In this document: in pieces, positions 25,853 to 34,975 of the stretch
Layout of the letters: each line of letters starts with the position of its first letter
Numbering within the stretch: the first letter of the stretch is position 1
Source: Pseudomonadota bacterium
Lineage (GTDB): Bacteria > Pseudomonadota > Gammaproteobacteria > Steroidobacterales > Steroidobacteraceae
Direction: 5' to 3'
DNA length: 64,000 nucleotides
Assembly: GCA_021779535.1 (NCBI GenBank)
Contig: JAJYAM010000002.1
Span: forward strand, 110,434-174,433
Program-made: the position numbers and the translations under genes
Notes under the pieces: generated by a model
What the model saw: only the letters and a program-made list of their open reading frames with translations
Told to the model about the DNA's origin: nothing
Database searches by the model: none

Positions 25853-26665
25853 TCAGCGGCGTCGCGACGGCCCGTTCGCGCCGGCGTGCTCGCGTGCGTG
25901 CAGGCGGAGTGCGAGCTGGCCGAAGCGTTCCGGCGCGAGCGTCGCGGGGCGGGCGCCGGGGTCGATCCCGCAGTCCTCGATCTCGGCCGGTTCGAGGAGC
26001 CCCCGGAGCGCGTTGCGCAAGGTCTTGCGGCGATGGGAGAACGCCGCCGCGACCACACGGCCGAACGCGGACGGATCGCCGATCTCGAAGCGCGGTGACT
26101 CGCTCGTCCGCAGGCGCAGGACCGAGGACCAGACGCGCGGCGGCGGCTGGAACGCGCCGGGGCCCACGTCGAACAGCCGTTCGGCCCCGGCGAACGCCGC
26201 GAGCATCACCGTGAGGCGACCGTAGGCCCGGTCGTCCGCCGTCGCGGTGATCCGGTCGACGACCTCCTTCTGCAGCATCGCATGCACGTCGAGGATCGAC
26301 CGACGCTGATCGATCAGGCGAAACAGCAGCGGCGTCGAGATGTTGTAGGGGAGGTTGCCGACGATGCGCAGCGGTGCCCCGGCGCCGCGGATCGCGTTGA
26401 AATCGGTGCGCAGCGCGTCGCCGACGTGCAGCGCGAGCTTGCCCGCGGCGCGCGGATCGGCGGCGAGACGCCCGGCGAGATCGCGGTCGATCTCGATCGC
26501 GTCGAGATGCGGCAGCTTCGCGAGCAGCGCGAACGTGACCGCACCGCGCCCGGGGCCGATCTCGACCACGTGTTCGCCGGGTCGCGGATCGATCGCCGCG
26601 ACGATGCGGTCGATGATCGCGCGATCGTGCAGGAAATGCTGCCCGAAGCGCTTACGAACCGGCAT
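25853..26665 (-). CDS. rsmA: 16S rRNA (adenine-1518/1519-N6) dimethyltransferase
   Basis: The 270-residue KsgA/RsmA protein starts at MPVRKRFGQHFL, the invariant N-terminus of the family, so ATG 26665 is preferred to the longer frame. SAM motifs are VEIGPGRGAVT and EIDRDLA; the catalytic motif IV is NLPYNIS, and FQPPPRVWSSV follows. It dimethylates two adenines of helix 45 and acts as a late small-subunit checkpoint. Its start lies 14 nt inside the 3' end of pdxA. Confidence 0.95.
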   Translation of the reverse strand: MPVRKRFGQHFLHDRAIIDRIVAAIDPRPGEHVVEIGPGRGAVTFALLAKLPHLDAIEIDRDLAGRLAADPRAAGKLALHVGDALRTDFNAIRGAGAPLRIVGNLPYNISTPLLFRLIDQRRSILDVHAMLQKEVVDRITATADDRAYGRLTVMLAAFAGAERLFDVGPGAFQPPPRVWSSVLRLRTSESPRFEIGDPSAFGRVVAAAFSHRRKTLRNALRGLLEPAEIEDCGIDPGARPATLAPERFGQLALRLHAREHAGANGPSRRR

Positions 26666-27653
26666 CGGCGGCACCACCGCCGGCGAGCTCGATCGCGAGC
26701 GCGACGGCGGCGCGTAGACTGCCGGCGTCCGCGCGACCGGTGCGTGCGAGCGCGAGCGCGGTGCCGTGATCGACACTGGTGCGCACGATCGGCAGCCCGA
26801 GCGTCACGTTGACGGCATCACCGAAGCTCGCGGCTTTGAGCGCCGGCAACCCTTGATCGTGGTACATCGCGAGCACCACGTCGGCATCCGCCAGCGCGCG
26901 CGGCGTGAACGCGGTGTCGGCGGGAATCGGACCGCGTGCGTCGATGCCCTCGGCCCGCGCGGTGCGCAGCGCCGGCTCGATCACGTCGATCTCCTCGCGG
27001 CCGAGGTGCCCGGCCTCGCCGGCGTGGGGATTCAGCCCGAGCACCGCGATCCGCGGACGGGACACCCGGAAGCGGCGGCGCAGGTCGGCGTGCACGATGC
27101 GCAAGGTCGCGAGCAACCGTTCGGCGGTGATCGCCGCCGGCACCGCGGTGAGCGGCAGGTGCGTCGTCACGAGTGCGACCCGCATCCGTTCGCAGGCCAA
27201 CAACATCACCGGCCACGGCGCGTGGGTCCGCGCCGCGAGGTATTCGGTATGGCCGGTGAACGCGACGCCGGCGTCGCTCAACACGCTCTTTTGCACCGGC
27301 GCGGTCACCATCGCCGCGAACTCGCCGCGCACGCAGCCGTCGCAGGCGCGATCGAGCAGCTCGAGCACGTAGCGGGCGTTCGCTTTATCCAGCGTGCCGG
27401 GGACCGGTGCGCGCGCACATCGGGAAGCGAGGATCTTCATCCGGCCGGCCCGGCTCGGCAGCGGGGCCGCGGCCGGATCGTACGCGGTGATCGCGACGGG
27501 CAACCCGAGCGCCCGCGCCGCGGCGTCGATCAGCTCGGGATCCGCCGCGAAGATCAGATCCGCATCCCAGTCCGCCTGGGCGATCGTCACGCAGGTGTCC
27601 GGCCCGATCCCGGCCGGTTCGCCGGAGGTGATGACGATCCGTGGAACGCGCAC
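26652..27653 (-). CDS. pdxA: 4-Hydroxythreonine-4-phosphate dehydrogenase
   Basis: The 333-residue enzyme acts in pyridoxal phosphate synthesis. Motifs: ITSGEPAGIGPD at the N-terminus, TAPVQKSVLSDAGVAFTGHTEYLA, NPHAGEAGHLGREE and MYHDQGLPALKAASFGDAVNVTLGLPIVRTSVDHGTA hold the metal-binding histidines and substrate loop. It starts with GTG 27653, whose G is shared with the surA TAG (TAGTG), a one-base overlap. Product PLP is used by the decarboxylase, KynU and Dat in this window. Confidence 0.94.
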   Translation of the reverse strand: MRVPRIVITSGEPAGIGPDTCVTIAQADWDADLIFAADPELIDAAARALGLPVAITAYDPAAAPLPSRAGRMKILASRCARAPVPGTLDKANARYVLELLDRACDGCVRGEFAAMVTAPVQKSVLSDAGVAFTGHTEYLAARTHAPWPVMLLACERMRVALVTTHLPLTAVPAAITAERLLATLRIVHADLRRRFRVSRPRIAVLGLNPHAGEAGHLGREEIDVIEPALRTARAEGIDARGPIPADTAFTPRALADADVVLAMYHDQGLPALKAASFGDAVNVTLGLPIVRTSVDHGTALALARTGRADAGSLRAAVALAIELAGGGAADAGS

Positions 27654-28960
27654 TACATTCGTTTTGAGACGTAGGCGTTGTCGCGCAGACGCTGCAGCCA
27701 GAGTTCCGTGTCCTCTTCGGCCTTGCTGTCCCGGATCGCCTCGAAGGCCTGCTGGCGCTGGATGTCCTTCGACGTGTCGTAGGTGCGGCGGCCGAGCAGT
27801 TGCACGATGTGCCAGCCGTAGCGGGTCTTGAACGGCATGCTGATCTCGCCGACCTTGAGCTTCGCGATCGCGGCCTGGAACTCGGGCACGAAGATCTTTG
27901 GATTGACCCATCCGAGGTCGCCGCCGTCCGGCGCGGAGCCCGGATCCTCCGACGTCGTCTCCGCGATCCCCGCGAAACTCTCGCCGTGCAGGATTCGCGC
28001 GCGTATCTTCAGCAGCCGTTGCTGGATCGTCTGATCGTCGTCGAGCTCGTTCGGCTTCAGCAGGATGTGGCGCACGTGCACCTGCTGGACGTAGACGGGC
28101 TTCGCGCCGCTGCGCCGGCCGTTCAACCGGACGATGTGGAAACCGCTCGCGGTGCGCACCGGACCGCCGATCTGGCCGGGTTTCATCCGCGTGACCAATC
28201 GCAGGATGAAATCCGGCAGCTGGCTGCCCTTGCGCCATCCGAGATCCCCGCCCTCGAGCGCCTTCTCGCTGTCGGAGTTCGCGATCGCGAGCTTCGCGAA
28301 ATTCTCGCCGGCGCGCGCCCGTGCGGCGATCGCATCCGCCTTGCGGGTCAGCGCTTCGATTTGCGCGGGCGTCGCCGCCGGCGGAACCGCGATCAGGATG
28401 TGCGAAATGTCGAACTCCTCGCTCGCCGCCGCACTGCCTTCGCGCGCGAGGTACTGGTCGATCTCCCGCGGCGTCACGACGATCCGGGAGATCACGTCAC
28501 GCTCGCGCAGCGCTTGCAGCGTCAGCTGCTTGCGCATCTCTTCGCGGTATTGCTTGTAGTTGACGCCCTGCGCCGCGAGCGCGTTCGGCAGCTGGTCGAA
28601 GGGGATCTTGTTGCGCGTCGCGATTTCTTGCAACGCGGCATTGAGCTGCTCGTCGGTGATCGTGAGGCCGATCTGCTTCGCGCGCTGTTCCTCGATCTCC
28701 TGCAGGATCAGACGGTCCAGCACCTGCTTCTCGAGCACGCTGCGCGGCGGCAGCGACACGTTCTGGGCCTCGAGCCGCTGGGTCACGGCCGCCACCTGTT
28801 CGTCGACCTGGCTCCTCATCACGACGCCATCGTTCACGACCGCGGCGATCCGATCGAGCGGCACCCCCTGCGTGCCGATGTCGCGGGTCTGGGCGAGCGC
28901 GACCGACGCGAACAGCATCGCGGTGAGTGGAATCCAGATCGATCGAAGCATCATGCGCAT
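27653..28960 (-). CDS. surA: Periplasmic chaperone and peptidyl-prolyl isomerase SurA
   Basis: This 435-residue protein folds outer-membrane proteins, including LptD encoded just upstream. A signal peptide (residues 1-22, ending ASVALAQ) precedes the N-terminal chaperone domain (DRIAAVVNDGVVMRSQVD). Two parvulin domains follow: about 185-290 (ISHILIAVPP...GGDLGWRKGSQLP) and about 300-400 (VRHILLKPNE...GGDLGWVNPKIFVPEF...TRYGWHIVQLL). A C-terminal helix completes it. The start ATG 28960 is the first of three closely spaced in-frame ATGs; later ones would also keep the signal peptide. Confidence 0.94.
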   Translation of the reverse strand: MRMMLRSIWIPLTAMLFASVALAQTRDIGTQGVPLDRIAAVVNDGVVMRSQVDEQVAAVTQRLEAQNVSLPPRSVLEKQVLDRLILQEIEEQRAKQIGLTITDEQLNAALQEIATRNKIPFDQLPNALAAQGVNYKQYREEMRKQLTLQALRERDVISRIVVTPREIDQYLAREGSAAASEEFDISHILIAVPPAATPAQIEALTRKADAIAARARAGENFAKLAIANSDSEKALEGGDLGWRKGSQLPDFILRLVTRMKPGQIGGPVRTASGFHIVRLNGRRSGAKPVYVQQVHVRHILLKPNELDDDQTIQQRLLKIRARILHGESFAGIAETTSEDPGSAPDGGDLGWVNPKIFVPEFQAAIAKLKVGEISMPFKTRYGWHIVQLLGRRTYDTSKDIQRQQAFEAIRDSKAEEDTELWLQRLRDNAYVSKRM

Positions 28961-28997
28961 GGTTTGGTCACTAATAAGGGTCCGGGGGGTGTGAACA

Positions 28998-31199
28998 TCA
29001 AGGCGCCGGGCCGACCGGCATCGGGCCAACCGCTGAGTATCCGCCAATCGCGCGACGCAGGAAAGTGTCGGTGCCGCTTCGGACCGAACTCAAGCCGAGG
29101 AGTTCCAATTGCATCGCGATCGAGGTCGTCAGCTTGCCGGTCCGGTTGACCACGTAACGGCGCTGGACGATCTGCAACGCCCAGCAGCAGCTGCGGTACT
29201 CGAAGCCCGCGACCTGCTCGATCGTCTGGTGGTCCATCACCGAGTAGACGAGCCGCGCGACCGCGTTCCAGCGGTGCGTGATCGGCCACGCGAACGAGCC
29301 GTCCCACTGGTCGAGGACGTCGTGCTGGAAGCGGTAGCCGAGGTTCACCATCCGCGCGTCGTCCGGTCGATATTGAACGGACACTTCCGATTTCTCGGTG
29401 GTCGCCGAGTACGGATCCCATTGGTAGTCCAATTTCAGGTTCACGTTCCGGTAGGCGGTGAGCTCGACGTCGCCGACGAGGTTCGAGGCGCTGTTCGACG
29501 TCGGGGGCACGCCGGGCAGGGTCACGCGCGGCGTCGTGAAATAGCGCGTCTGGCCGAGCGTGGCCGAGAGGTACTGGCGGCCGGTCGTCGCGTCGAACCA
29601 ACGGGTGGTCATGCCGATGCTGAGTTGATTCGCGTCGCCGAACCGGTCGCCGCCGACGAACCGGTTGGTTTGATAGAGCTCGGTCAGGTTCAGATCCGGC
29701 AGAGCCGTATCGAAGACCGGCAAGCCGTCCTGGTTCCGGTATGGCACGTAGCTGTAGACCATCCGCGGCTCGAGGGTTTGCTCGGGATGACCGTTCGCGG
29801 GGTCGTCGCGCTCGAAAATCAAGCCGGTGTCGAGGCGCGCGAACGGCAAGGACAACGAGGGGCTGGACGGGTTCCCCGGCGCGGCGTGGTTCAAGTCGTA
29901 CTGCGTCAGGTGCCAGCCGACCGCCGGCACGAAGAAATAGCCCGCCGTGCGCCGCTCCCAACGCAGTTCCGGCGCGAGGTTCAGCCGCAGTCCGGTGGTG
30001 CCGACGTTGCGCAGGAAATCGACCGCCTCGCTGTGCAACGCGAACTCCCAGCCGGTGCCCGCGATCGGCCAGAGCGCGCGGGCGGTGACGTCCGGCACGC
30101 GCGAGTACGGGCGCAGCGACGGATCCAGGGAGATGTCGATCGTCTGGAAATTCTGGAACTCGGCGTCGACGCGCCAGACCGAGTCGCGGTATTGATAGCT
30201 CGCGCGGCGGTCGAGGAAGGTCACGCTGGTCGCCGCCGATCCGACCGCGAAATCCTGGAAGTAGTTGCTGTCGCTCACGCCGGCGATGTCGAAACGGACC
30301 CGCTGGTGCGCGCCGAGGTCGCTCAGGTCGGTGAAGTGCAGATAGTCGCGTGAGCCGTGAGTTTCCTGATCGACCGGCAGATAGGTCGCATCGAGCTGTC
30401 CGTGCGAGGACCCGGTGAGGTAGCGGTACTGGCCGGCGATGTCGAAGCCCCGGGCGGTCATGAGACCCGGGGTCAGGGTCAGGTCGTAATTCGGCGCCAG
30501 ATTGAAATAATACGGGATCGCGATCGAGTAGCCATTGTTGCCGGTGTGGCCGAAACTCGGGTAGAGCAATCCGCTCTGGCGCTCGGGGCCGAGCGGGAAC
30601 CTCAGGTACGGCGTATAGAACAGCGGCACGTGCTTGAACACGAGGTACGCATTGCGGGCCGTGCCCTGCTGCCGGGCGCTGTTCAGATCGATGCTCGAGG
30701 CGTGCAGCATCCAGTCCTCGGCCCCGGCGGGACACGTGGTGTAGCGCACGCGGGCGAGGCGGACCCGTCCGGCCGGCGTCAGGTCGATCGACCGCGCGAA
30801 ACCGCGGCCTGACCGCCCGAACAGCTGGAACGCCGCGTTCGAGAAATCCGCGCGACCCGTCGGGTCGTAACTCCCGGCGTCGCTGTCGATCCGCAGCTTC
30901 GGATCGGTGAATCGGACCGCGCCCTTGACCGCAATGTGACCGGTGTGCTGGTCGTAGGTCAGCGCATCCGCGCTGATTCGCCGGCCGTTCTGGCTCACGA
31001 CGACCTTGCCCGATACGCGCGCATCGCCGTCGGCGCCGAGGACCGCCGAATCGCTCTCGATCCGGATCCGATGGTCCAGCGTCGGGGCGATCACCGGCGC
31101 CGCCGGCGGGACGGGGCACACGTCGGCCGCGCGCGCCGCGGCGGATGCTCCGAGCACGGCGAGCACGGCGATGGCGCGGGCGGCAGGCGAATGTGGCAA
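28998..31199 (-). CDS. lptD: LPS-assembly protein LptD
   Basis: This outer-membrane barrel inserts lipopolysaccharide into the outer leaflet with LptE. An OstA/LptA-like N-domain (about 40-190) precedes a roughly 500-residue barrel with many aromatic-ended strands. The four cysteines needed for LptD's disulfide switch are present: one right after the signal peptide (ADVCPVPP), one in YTTCPAG, and the CC pair in YRSCCWALQI. I prefer TTG 31199, giving a clean signal peptide (cut after AAARA), because a minus-strand TATAAT at 31262-31257 lies inside the longer frame from ATG 31286. That ATG remains an alternative. Confidence 0.92.
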   Translation of the reverse strand: MPHSPAARAIAVLAVLGASAAARAADVCPVPPAAPVIAPTLDHRIRIESDSAVLGADGDARVSGKVVVSQNGRRISADALTYDQHTGHIAVKGAVRFTDPKLRIDSDAGSYDPTGRADFSNAAFQLFGRSGRGFARSIDLTPAGRVRLARVRYTTCPAGAEDWMLHASSIDLNSARQQGTARNAYLVFKHVPLFYTPYLRFPLGPERQSGLLYPSFGHTGNNGYSIAIPYYFNLAPNYDLTLTPGLMTARGFDIAGQYRYLTGSSHGQLDATYLPVDQETHGSRDYLHFTDLSDLGAHQRVRFDIAGVSDSNYFQDFAVGSAATSVTFLDRRASYQYRDSVWRVDAEFQNFQTIDISLDPSLRPYSRVPDVTARALWPIAGTGWEFALHSEAVDFLRNVGTTGLRLNLAPELRWERRTAGYFFVPAVGWHLTQYDLNHAAPGNPSSPSLSLPFARLDTGLIFERDDPANGHPEQTLEPRMVYSYVPYRNQDGLPVFDTALPDLNLTELYQTNRFVGGDRFGDANQLSIGMTTRWFDATTGRQYLSATLGQTRYFTTPRVTLPGVPPTSNSASNLVGDVELTAYRNVNLKLDYQWDPYSATTEKSEVSVQYRPDDARMVNLGYRFQHDVLDQWDGSFAWPITHRWNAVARLVYSVMDHQTIEQVAGFEYRSCCWALQIVQRRYVVNRTGKLTTSIAMQLELLGLSSVRSGTDTFLRRAIGGYSAVGPMPVGPAP

Positions 31200-31256
31200 C
31201 TGGATCGACCGGGTTGTGACGAAGGTTGCGGCGCTTCCGAGACGCGCCCGCGCGGC

Positions 31257-31262
31257 ATTATA
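31257..31262 (-). promoter_or_regulatory. -10 box (TATAAT) of the lptD operon
   Basis: A minus-strand TATAAT at 31262-31257 is separated by 5 bp from the plus-strand TATAAT of amgK. RNA polymerase could not occupy both at once. It bears on the lptD start choice. Confidence 0.5.
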
Positions 31263-31267
31263 GTCGG

Positions 31268-31273
31268 TATAAT
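31268..31273 (+). promoter_or_regulatory. -10 box (TATAAT) of amgK-murU
   Basis: A consensus TATAAT at 31268-31273, about 41 nt before the amgK ATG at 31315. It faces away from the lptD -10 box. Confidence 0.5.
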
Positions 31274-31314
31274 CCGATCCCCGCATTCGCGGGCCTTGCG
31301 AACGATTCGTCCCA

Positions 31315-32352
31315 ATGAGCGAGTGCAGCGCCCAGGACCCGCGGTTGGCGGAGATCGAACGGTGGATCGCCGGGGATCTCGGGTTCGGATCGACCGCGCT
31401 CGTCCCCGCGTCGTCGGACGCGAGCTTCCGGCGCTATTTCCGGCTCCTGCGCGACGACGACAGCTTCATCGTGATGGACGCGCCGCCCGCGAAGGAGGAC
31501 GTCCGACCGTTCCTGCGGGTCGCCGCGTTGCTCGCCGAATGGGGGCTGAACGTGCCGCGGGTGCTCGCCTGCGACGTCGACCGAGGCTGGGTGCTGCTCA
31601 CGGATCTCGGTTCGCGGCAGTATCTGCCCGAGCTCGCGGACCCGGTGCGCGCGCCGGCGTTGTACGCGGATGCGCTCGGGGCGCTGCTGCGGATGCAGGT
31701 CGCGGGCCGTGCGCCCGCGACCGGGCGCCTGCCCCACTACGATCGCGACGCGCTGCTGCGGGAGATGGCGCTGTTCCCGCAGTGGTTCCTCGGCCCGCAT
31801 CTCGGCCTCGACGTCGATGCGCCGATGCGCGCGATGCTCGAGCGGTTGTTCGACACGCTCGTCGACAGCGCGCTGGAGCAACCGACGACGTTCGTCCATC
31901 GCGACTACCACTCGCGCAATCTGATGGTCGCGGCCGCCGACAATCCGGGAATCCTCGATTTCCAGGATGCGGTACAGGGGCCGGTGACCTACGACCTGGT
32001 GTCACTGCTGAAGGATTGTTACTTCGTGCTGCCGCGCGAGCGGGTGCGAGACTGGGCGCTTGCCCACCGCGACCGCCTGCTCCGGCAGGGCTTCCCGGTC
32101 GCCGCGGACGACGCGGCGTTCCTGCGCGGATTCGACCTGATGGGCCTGCAACGGCACTTGAAGGTGCTCGGGATCTTCTGCCGATTGCATTATCGCGACG
32201 GGAAGATGCAGTACCTGCACGATCTGCCGCGCGTACTGGCGTACGTGCGCGAGGTCGCGCAGTCCTATCCCGAGACCGGCGTATTCGCGGATTTCATCGA
32301 GACCCGCATCGCGAGCGGCTTCGAGGCCGCGCAGCGGCGGGCGATCGGGTGA
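31315..32352 (+). CDS. amgK: N-acetylmuramate/N-acetylglucosamine kinase, cell-wall recycling
   Basis: This 345-residue aminoglycoside-phosphotransferase-fold kinase phosphorylates MurNAc (and GlcNAc) at C1. The kinase core shows SSDASFRRYFRL, WVLLTDLG (hinge), the Brenner motif VHRDYHSRNLM and the metal-binding DFQDAVQGP. Adjacent murU, coupled by a GTGA overlap, makes UDP-MurNAc from its product, and the divergent lptD operon is the same context as in Pseudomonas. This salvage route bypasses de novo MurA and confers intrinsic fosfomycin tolerance in species that have it. Confidence 0.93.
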   Translation: MSECSAQDPRLAEIERWIAGDLGFGSTALVPASSDASFRRYFRLLRDDDSFIVMDAPPAKEDVRPFLRVAALLAEWGLNVPRVLACDVDRGWVLLTDLGSRQYLPELADPVRAPALYADALGALLRMQVAGRAPATGRLPHYDRDALLREMALFPQWFLGPHLGLDVDAPMRAMLERLFDTLVDSALEQPTTFVHRDYHSRNLMVAAADNPGILDFQDAVQGPVTYDLVSLLKDCYFVLPRERVRDWALAHRDRLLRQGFPVAADDAAFLRGFDLMGLQRHLKVLGIFCRLHYRDGKMQYLHDLPRVLAYVREVAQSYPETGVFADFIETRIASGFEAAQRRAIG

Positions 32353-33041
32353 GCGCGGGCGGTCTCGAGCGGCCGACGGCGGCGATGATCCTCGCGGCCG
32401 GCCGCGGCGAGCGGATGCGGCCGCTCACCGATGCCACGCCGAAGCCGATGCTCGAGGTGCGCGGCGTGCCGTTGATCGAGCGCCACGTACGCGCGCTCGC
32501 CGGCGCGGGAATCCGGACGCTGACCGTGAACCTCGCCTGGCTCGGCGGCGCCATCCGGCATCATCTCGGCGACGGCTCGCGTTTCGGCGTCGCGATCCGG
32601 TACAGCGAGGAGGCGCCGGGGCCGCTCGAGGCCGCGGGCGGCATCGTGCGCGCGCTGCCGACCCTCGAGCCCGGACCGTTCGCGGTGGTGAACGCGGACG
32701 TGTTCAGCGACTATCCGTTCGAGCGGCTCGGGATCGCCCCGCATGCCGACGCGCACCTCGTGCTGGTGCCGAACCCGCCGCAACATCCGCACGGCGACTT
32801 CGGAATCGCCGGAGATCGCGCGGTCGCCGCCGCGCCCCGGCGGTTCACGTTCGCCGGGATCGCGATCTATCGAACGGCGCTGTTCGCGGGGCTCGCGGAC
32901 GGCGTGCGGGCGCTGCGGCCGTTACTCGTCGAGGCGATGGCCGCGCAGCGCTGCACCGCCGAGCTGTACCGCGGGCTCTGGGAGGACGTCGGCACCCCGG
33001 AACGCCTGCGGGCGCTCAATTCCGGCGATCGGCTACAATGA
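32349..33041 (+). CDS. murU: N-acetylmuramate-1-phosphate uridylyltransferase
   Basis: The 230-residue single-domain nucleotidyltransferase makes UDP-MurNAc. The signature is [23 protein letters not shown] (residues 12-34), followed by [12 protein letters not shown] with the metal Asp and [11 protein letters not shown] at the end. GTG 32349 overlaps the amgK stop (GTGA). Its stop codon coincides with the last base of a TACAAT -10 box for lipA. Confidence 0.94.
   Translation: MSAGGLERPTAAMILAAGRGERMRPLTDATPKPMLEVRGVPLIERHVRALAGAGIRTLTVNLAWLGGAIRHHLGDGSRFGVAIRYSEEAPGPLEAAGGIVRALPTLEPGPFAVVNADVFSDYPFERLGIAPHADAHLVLVPNPPQHPHGDFGIAGDRAVAAAPRRFTFAGIAIYRTALFAGLADGVRALRPLLVEAMAAQRCTAELYRGLWEDVGTPERLRALNSGDRLQ
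33034..33039 (+). promoter_or_regulatory. -10 box (TACAAT) of lipA-lipB
   Basis: TACAAT at 33034-33039 overlaps the murU stop codon and ends 6 nt before the lipA ATG at 33046, so lipA can start transcription at or beside its own start codon. Confidence 0.5.
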
Positions 33042-33045
33042 GCCC

Positions 33046-34092
33046 ATGGCGGAATTCAAGGGAATCCCGATCGAAGCGACCGGCGCGCCGGCGCGAACGC
33101 CCTCGCGGCCGATCGCGAGCGGCGACAAGTACCTGACTGCGCAGGGATTCAGCGCCATCAAGGACGGGATCAAGCCGGCCGGCGCCGCCGCATCGGGAGC
33201 GGCGGCGCGCAAGCCGCCGTGGCTGCGCGCGCGCATGCCGGCCGGCGAGCGCTTCACCGAAGTCCGGCGGATCGTGCATCAGCATGGACTCAGCACCGTC
33301 TGCGAGGAGGCGAAATGCCCGAACGTCGGGGAGTGCTGGAACGCGGGAACGGCGACGATCATGTTGATGGGGTCGGTGTGCACGCGCGCGTGCCGATTCT
33401 GCTCGGTCGACACCGGCAATCCACGCGGGTGGCTCGACCCGCAGGAGCCGCAGAACGCGGCGCGTTCGGTCGAACTGATGGGCCTGCGCTACGTCGTGCT
33501 CACCTCGGTGGATCGCGATGATCTGCCGGACGGCGGCGCCGCGCATTACGCGGCGACGATCCGCGCGATCAAGCAGCGCAATCCGCAGATCTCGGTCGAG
33601 GCGCTGACGCCGGATTTCTGCGGTCGATCGGGCGACGTCGAAACGGTGCTCGACGCCGACCTCGACGTGTTCGCACAGAACGTCGAGACGGTCGAGCGGC
33701 TGACGCACCCGGTACGCGACCCGCGGGCGGGCTATGCGCAGTCGATCGCGGTCCTCGCGCACGCGAAATCCTACCGGCCGCGGATCTTGACGAAGACGAG
33801 CCTGATGCTCGGTCTTGGGGAGACCGATGCCGAGATCGCGGCGACGATGCGCGACCTGCGGGCGGCGTCGGTCGACGTCCTCACGCTCGGGCAGTACCTG
33901 CGGCCGACCGCGAATCATCTGCCGGTCGAGCGGTTCGTGACGCCGCGCGAGTTCGACGCGTACCGCGCGCAAGCGCTGGATCTCGGCTTCCTCGAGTGCG
34001 TGTCGGGCCCGCTCGTGCGATCGAGCTATCGCGCGGAGCGCGCGCTCGAACGCGACAACGCGGGCCTCGACAACCGCAGCTTGGAGCGATGA
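33046..34092 (+). CDS. lipA: Lipoyl synthase (radical SAM)
   Basis: The 348-residue enzyme inserts two sulfurs into octanoyl groups on lipoyl domains. The auxiliary cluster cysteines are in [12 protein letters not shown] and the radical-SAM cluster cysteines in [37 protein letters not shown] and the C-terminal serine ligand region [12 protein letters not shown] match. The first 60 or so residues are a variable, Ala/Pro-rich extension. lipB follows with an ATGA overlap, the reverse of the usual lipB-lipA order. Confidence 0.96.
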   Translation: MAEFKGIPIEATGAPARTPSRPIASGDKYLTAQGFSAIKDGIKPAGAAASGAAARKPPWLRARMPAGERFTEVRRIVHQHGLSTVCEEAKCPNVGECWNAGTATIMLMGSVCTRACRFCSVDTGNPRGWLDPQEPQNAARSVELMGLRYVVLTSVDRDDLPDGGAAHYAATIRAIKQRNPQISVEALTPDFCGRSGDVETVLDADLDVFAQNVETVERLTHPVRDPRAGYAQSIAVLAHAKSYRPRILTKTSLMLGLGETDAEIAATMRDLRAASVDVLTLGQYLRPTANHLPVERFVTPREFDAYRAQALDLGFLECVSGPLVRSSYRAERALERDNAGLDNRSLER

Positions 34093-34772
34093 TCGAGCCC
34101 CCGCTGATCCGCCGGCCGGGCCTCGTGGAGTACGAGCCCGCGTGGCGGGAGATGCAGCGATTCACCGATGCGCGCGATGCGAGCACGCGCGACGAGATCT
34201 GGTTGCTCGAGCACCCGCCGGTGTTCACCCTCGGCATGAACGCGAGGCGCGAGCACCTGCGCGATCCCGGCGCGATCCCGGTCGTCCAGGTCGACCGCGG
34301 CGGCCAGGTGACCTATCACGGGCCGGGCCAGCTCGTGCTGTATCCGTTGCTCGACCTGCGCAGACTGCGGCTCGGCATCCGCGAGCTCGTGGTGGCGCTC
34401 GAAGCGGCGGTGGTCGGCTACGCGGCGCAATACGGCATCGACGCGGCGGGGCGGCGCGACGCGCCCGGGGTCTACGTCCACGGCGCGAAGCTCGCCAGTG
34501 TCGGTCTGCGAGTGCGCCGTGGCGCGAGCTATCACGGCCTGAGCGTCAACGTGTCGGTCGATCTCGAGCCGTTCCGCCGGATCGACGTGTGCGGATACCC
34601 GGGCCTCGCGGTCACGCGGTTCGCCGATCTCGGCGCCGCGACCGATGTCGCCGCGGCCGGCGAGGCGATCGCGAGCCGGTTGATCGACGCGCTCGCGCCC
34701 TGGCGCGGCGCTCACAACGCCATCAGCACGGCCTCGCAGGCGGTGAGTTCCCGGTACAGCTCGTCGAGCTGA
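34089..34772 (+). CDS. lipB: Octanoyl-[acyl carrier protein]:protein octanoyltransferase
   Basis: The 227-residue enzyme transfers octanoate from ACP to lipoyl domains. Motifs: [33 protein letters not shown] (the catalytic Lys region follows in [11 protein letters not shown]) and the acyl-accepting Cys in [11 protein letters not shown]. It supplies the LipA substrate. The last 61 bp, coding a Ser-rich tail, overlap the 3' end of convergent ybeD. The tail beyond about residue 205 is not conserved in the family. Confidence 0.95.
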   Translation: MIEPPLIRRPGLVEYEPAWREMQRFTDARDASTRDEIWLLEHPPVFTLGMNARREHLRDPGAIPVVQVDRGGQVTYHGPGQLVLYPLLDLRRLRLGIRELVVALEAAVVGYAAQYGIDAAGRRDAPGVYVHGAKLASVGLRVRRGASYHGLSVNVSVDLEPFRRIDVCGYPGLAVTRFADLGAATDVAAAGEAIASRLIDALAPWRGAHNAISTASQAVSSRYSSSS

Positions 34773-34975
34773 GCGCGGCTGCGCGCCGTGACCGTGACCG
34801 TGAGCGCGACGTAATTCCCGTCGGTGCTCGAACGCACGCTCAGCCGGTGACGCTCGACCGGGCCCGTGTGCCGCTCGATGATCCCGGTCACCGCCCGTTC
34901 GAGCCCGGCGTCGCGCCGGCCGAGCACCTTGATCGGGAAGTCGCAAGGAAAAACCTCGGCCAGCGGATCCTTCAC
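34712..34975 (-). CDS. ybeD: DUF493 family protein YbeD
   Basis: The 87-residue protein has an ACT-like alpha/beta fold in structures of the family: [13 protein letters not shown] at the start, [31 protein letters not shown] at the end. The role is unknown; it is usually next to lipB, as here, although the two genes now face each other. GTG 34975 overlaps the dat stop (GTGA). Confidence 0.88.
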   Translation of the reverse strand: MKDPLAEVFPCDFPIKVLGRRDAGLERAVTGIIERHTGPVERHRLSVRSSTDGNYVALTVTVTARSRAQLDELYRELTACEAVLMAL

